The notes under the pieces are model-generated. The model was not told the origin of the DNA and did not search any database. It saw only the letters and a list, made by a program, of their open reading frames with translations. A stretch of 7,972 bases of DNA from OLB6 sp964493635 (GTDB taxonomy: Bacteria > Bacteroidota > Ignavibacteria > Kapaibacteriales > Kapaibacteriaceae): positions 1 to 7,972 of the forward strand of contig CAZBOW010000045.1 in the NCBI GenBank assembly GCA_964493635.1. The letters run 5' to 3'. Both the position numbers and the translations under genes were made by a program. Shown here piece after piece: positions 6,137-7,972 of the stretch. Position 1 is the stretch's first letter; each line of letters begins with the position of its first letter.

Positions 6137-7285
6137 TTGTTCCTGTCGGTTACGGCGTTGGCACAGCAGCCCTATGTTTCCGAGCGGTACCAAATTGCCA
6201 CACATCGGAATCTTCCTGTGGGAGCCGTTGTTGGATTTGATGGCGAGCCGGTCAACCTAGCGGTGAACATTGCCGAGCCGATCGATGACGGTTCGAGCCT
6301 GAGGCCACTCGTGGTGTGGGTCCACGGAGGGGGATTCTTTGATGGCAATCGCGATCAGCTTCAGCCGCTGATCGAGCGGTGGGCGAAACGTGGTTACGTA
6401 GCCGTGAGTCCGTCGTACCGTCTTGGGTTTTATGGCAATCTGATCGGTCCACCATTTGCCTACGACGAAGCCGAGTTGATCCGCGCCTGCGTTCGCGCTG
6501 TGCAGGACGTATGGGGAAGTGTCCGTTACATGGTCAAGCAGGCGGCGACCTACCGCATCGACACCTCACGGATTGTCCTTGCGGGCATCAGTGCCGGCGC
6601 CCTGACCGTCATGCACATGGCCATGGTGGATGAATCCGACGAACTTCCACCGCAGATGGGGGCTATTGCCGATGCTGTTCGCTACGGCACGGCCTATTCG
6701 CGCCCGGACCTTGGCCCGATCACCGGCACGCTGCATACGGATGTACCCACGCCGTCGGTTCGGGCGGTGATCAACGTGATGGGCGGCCTGCTCAGCATAC
6801 ACTACCTTGCCGGCAGGCCCCTTCCACCAACGTATAGCTACCATCAAACGGGCGATCCCATCGTGCCGTGTGCAACCGCTCGTGCCTATCACGGGGCACC
6901 GCTGAACATCTCGGCAACCAATCCCGTGGTGTATGGCTCCTGCGCCATCACCGAAGAGTTCGCCCGCATGGGGCGATCACCGCTGCAGTACAAGTCGTGG
7001 ATTTGGCAAGGGGCCGACCACGACATCCACGATGGCGACGCTGTGGATCTTGATGCCGCCCAGTTCGTGGCGGGTGTGATCGGCCAGCCAGTCTCCGTGA
7101 CCGAACTGGCGCCTCAGGGCATCGTATTTCCAGCGGATGTCATGACGCTGCGTGGCGAGGTGATTACTCGTGCGCATTCGCAACAGGACGTGGAGAACCT
7201 GGCTGATGGGGTCTATGGCTTGGTGCAGGAGTCTCGTGCCGTGTTGTGTGTGAAGGTGGGAGTAAACCTACTGGTCCAGTTCTGA
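6137..7285 (+). CDS. Exported carboxylesterase-like alpha/beta hydrolase, 5'-partial
   Basis: The reading frame emerges from the gap, so the TTG at 6137 is not taken as the start. The first residues, LFLSVTALAQQ, are the end of a signal peptide with cleavage likely after ALA. Counting from 6137 as residue 1, HGGGF (63-67) is the oxyanion-hole motif after strand VVWV. SYRLGF follows, and GISAG (150-154) is the nucleophile elbow with Ser152. Asp240 in GDPIVP is the likely acid and His295 in GADHDIH the likely base (His298 is the alternative). This order matches the carboxylesterase branch of the alpha/beta hydrolase fold, which hydrolyses ester bonds; the substrate cannot be told. Residues about 331-382 (LRGEVIT, LADGVYGLV, CVKVGV) look like a worn T9SS type A sorting domain, which would make it a secreted or surface enzyme. 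It lies 13 bases before the next gene and is probably in the same operon. Confidence 0.85.
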   Translation: MFLSVTALAQQPYVSERYQIATHRNLPVGAVVGFDGEPVNLAVNIAEPIDDGSSLRPLVVWVHGGGFFDGNRDQLQPLIERWAKRGYVAVSPSYRLGFYGNLIGPPFAYDEAELIRACVRAVQDVWGSVRYMVKQAATYRIDTSRIVLAGISAGALTVMHMAMVDESDELPPQMGAIADAVRYGTAYSRPDLGPITGTLHTDVPTPSVRAVINVMGGLLSIHYLAGRPLPPTYSYHQTGDPIVPCATARAYHGAPLNISATNPVVYGSCAITEEFARMGRSPLQYKSWIWQGADHDIHDGDAVDLDAAQFVAGVIGQPVSVTELAPQGIVFPADVMTLRGEVITRAHSQQDVENLADGVYGLVQESRAVLCVKVGVNLLVQF

Positions 7286-7298
7286 GTTGAACAGCGTT

Positions 7299-7972
7299 AT
7301 GCATCGTTCTCTGCGCCTTGTTGTTCTGATCTGCTTGTCGGGATCGTGGTTGATCCACTCGGCGGCGGCCTTCGATCCCGCCCTTGTGGATCGGTTGCAA
7401 GCTGCCGTGACCGCCGTGCAGCGGTCCCAGAGTATCAAGGGGGTGTCGGCTGCGGTGATGATGAACGGTGAAGTGGCGACGTTCTGTGCGGGCGAGTCGC
7501 ATGCTGGCGTGCCTATCCACGCGGACATGGTGCTCGGGATTGGCAGTAATACCAAGACCGTGACCGCTGTGGCGATAGTAATGCTGCGCGACCGCGGCTT
7601 GCTGCGTCTCGACGATCCTATTGGCGCGTATCTGCCCTCCATTGAACACGTCGATTCGGCGATTACGATACGTCAACTCTTGACGCATACCAGTGGTCTT
7701 GCCGACTACGCCGAACAGCCACGATACCGCGATTCGATCGGTGCGAACCCATCACGGATCTGGACGACAAGCGAGCTGGTACGGCTGATTCCACCGCCGG
7801 AGGCACAGCCCGGTGCCGAGTTCAACTACTGCAACACCAACTACCTCCTGGCCGGAATGATTGTTGAGCGTGTAGCTGGTATGCCACTGCATCGTGTGAT
7901 TCAGAGCACCATAATGCAGCCCCTTTCCATCGATAGCGTGCGCTTGTTCCCGGATACGGCGATCGTGGGGGA
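7299..7972 (+). CDS. Exported serine beta-lactamase/PBP-like hydrolase, 3'-partial
   Basis: The gene starts at an ATG 13 bases after the esterase stop and runs off the window, with 224 residues visible. Residues 1-24 form a signal peptide (MHRSLR, then a hydrophobic stretch, cleavage likely after AAA). GSNTK (82-86) gives the SxxK motif, with nucleophile Ser83 and Lys86. The following helix and LLRLDDPIGAYLP, then ITIRQLLTHTSGL, are hallmarks of the beta-lactamase/class C family (Pfam PF00144). YCN (177-179) is the YxN motif, with the typical NTNYLLAGMIVERVAG context. The third motif (KTG/HxG) would lie past the edge. The family includes AmpC-type beta-lactamases, D,D-peptidases and esterases (EstB-like); the sequence does not say which, and beta-lactam resistance should not be assumed. 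No Shine-Dalgarno sequence is seen before the start. Confidence 0.9.
   Translation, partial: MHRSLRLVVLICLSGSWLIHSAAAFDPALVDRLQAAVTAVQRSQSIKGVSAAVMMNGEVATFCAGESHAGVPIHADMVLGIGSNTKTVTAVAIVMLRDRGLLRLDDPIGAYLPSIEHVDSAITIRQLLTHTSGLADYAEQPRYRDSIGANPSRIWTTSELVRLIPPPEAQPGAEFNYCNTNYLLAGMIVERVAGMPLHRVIQSTIMQPLSIDSVRLFPDTAIVG

Noticed and set aside
5981..6205. Minus-strand frame crossing the N run
   Set aside because: Its continuity depends on translating the Ns; the other minus frame, ending at 5545, is continuous with coding-like sequence.
7164..7688. 174-residue minus-strand frame overlapping the esterase end and the serine hydrolase
   Set aside because: The plus strand carries SxxK, THTSGL and YxN motifs in a continuous frame here; the minus frame has no recognisable motifs.
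7299..7972. Antibiotic-resistance beta-lactamase
   Set aside because: The visible motifs define only the broad serine beta-lactamase/PBP family, which includes peptidases and esterases; the third motif is outside the window.

Overview
This window looks like a scaffold piece from a diderm bacterium of the Bacteroidota/Chlorobiota side of the tree. My best guess is a Kapabacteria- or Ignavibacteria-like lineage, probably from a metagenome assembly. The evidence is the gene content: a secreted protein ending in a type IX secretion (T9SS) type A sorting-like domain, OmpA-like peptidoglycan-binding domains, a tail-fibre-like surface protein of the kind common in Bacteroidota, signal peptides ending in AQ, GTG use as a start, and no clear Shine-Dalgarno sequences. 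The lineage is inferred from style; no rRNA or other marker gene is present.

Left part (1-5533, plus strand). Three genes are chained by one-base stop/start overlaps. The first, open at the left edge, encodes a long modular surface protein. It has two arrays of roughly 17-residue head-like repeats, four GNVGIG-type modules, two copies of a TGTAGEL...TLPA module and a C-terminal domain likely to be a beta sandwich. The second encodes a 294-residue exported protein with a cohesin-like middle and a T9SS-like C-terminus. The third encodes a 687-residue outer-membrane protein: signal peptide, probable beta-barrel, proline-rich linker, degenerate OmpA-like domain, FlgD-like Ig domain and a second OmpA-like domain with an intact GHTD motif. 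The tight coupling suggests one cell-envelope module: surface fibre, secreted partner, and an outer-membrane anchor reaching the peptidoglycan. That joint role is inference.

Middle (5545-6136). A minus-strand gene of unknown function converges on the OmpA gene, with only 11 bases between them. Its 5' end runs into a run of exactly 100 N (6037-6136), an assembly gap of unknown true size. The gap hides the start of this gene and the start of the next plus-strand gene, so it should contain a divergent promoter region.

Right part (6137-7972, plus strand). An exported carboxylesterase-like alpha/beta hydrolase lacks its first residues because of the gap. It is followed 13 bases later by an exported serine beta-lactamase/penicillin-binding-like hydrolase that runs off the right edge. 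Apart from the N run, no stretch over 300 bases lacks a gene. I see no RNA genes, mobile elements, CRISPR arrays or convincing terminators.
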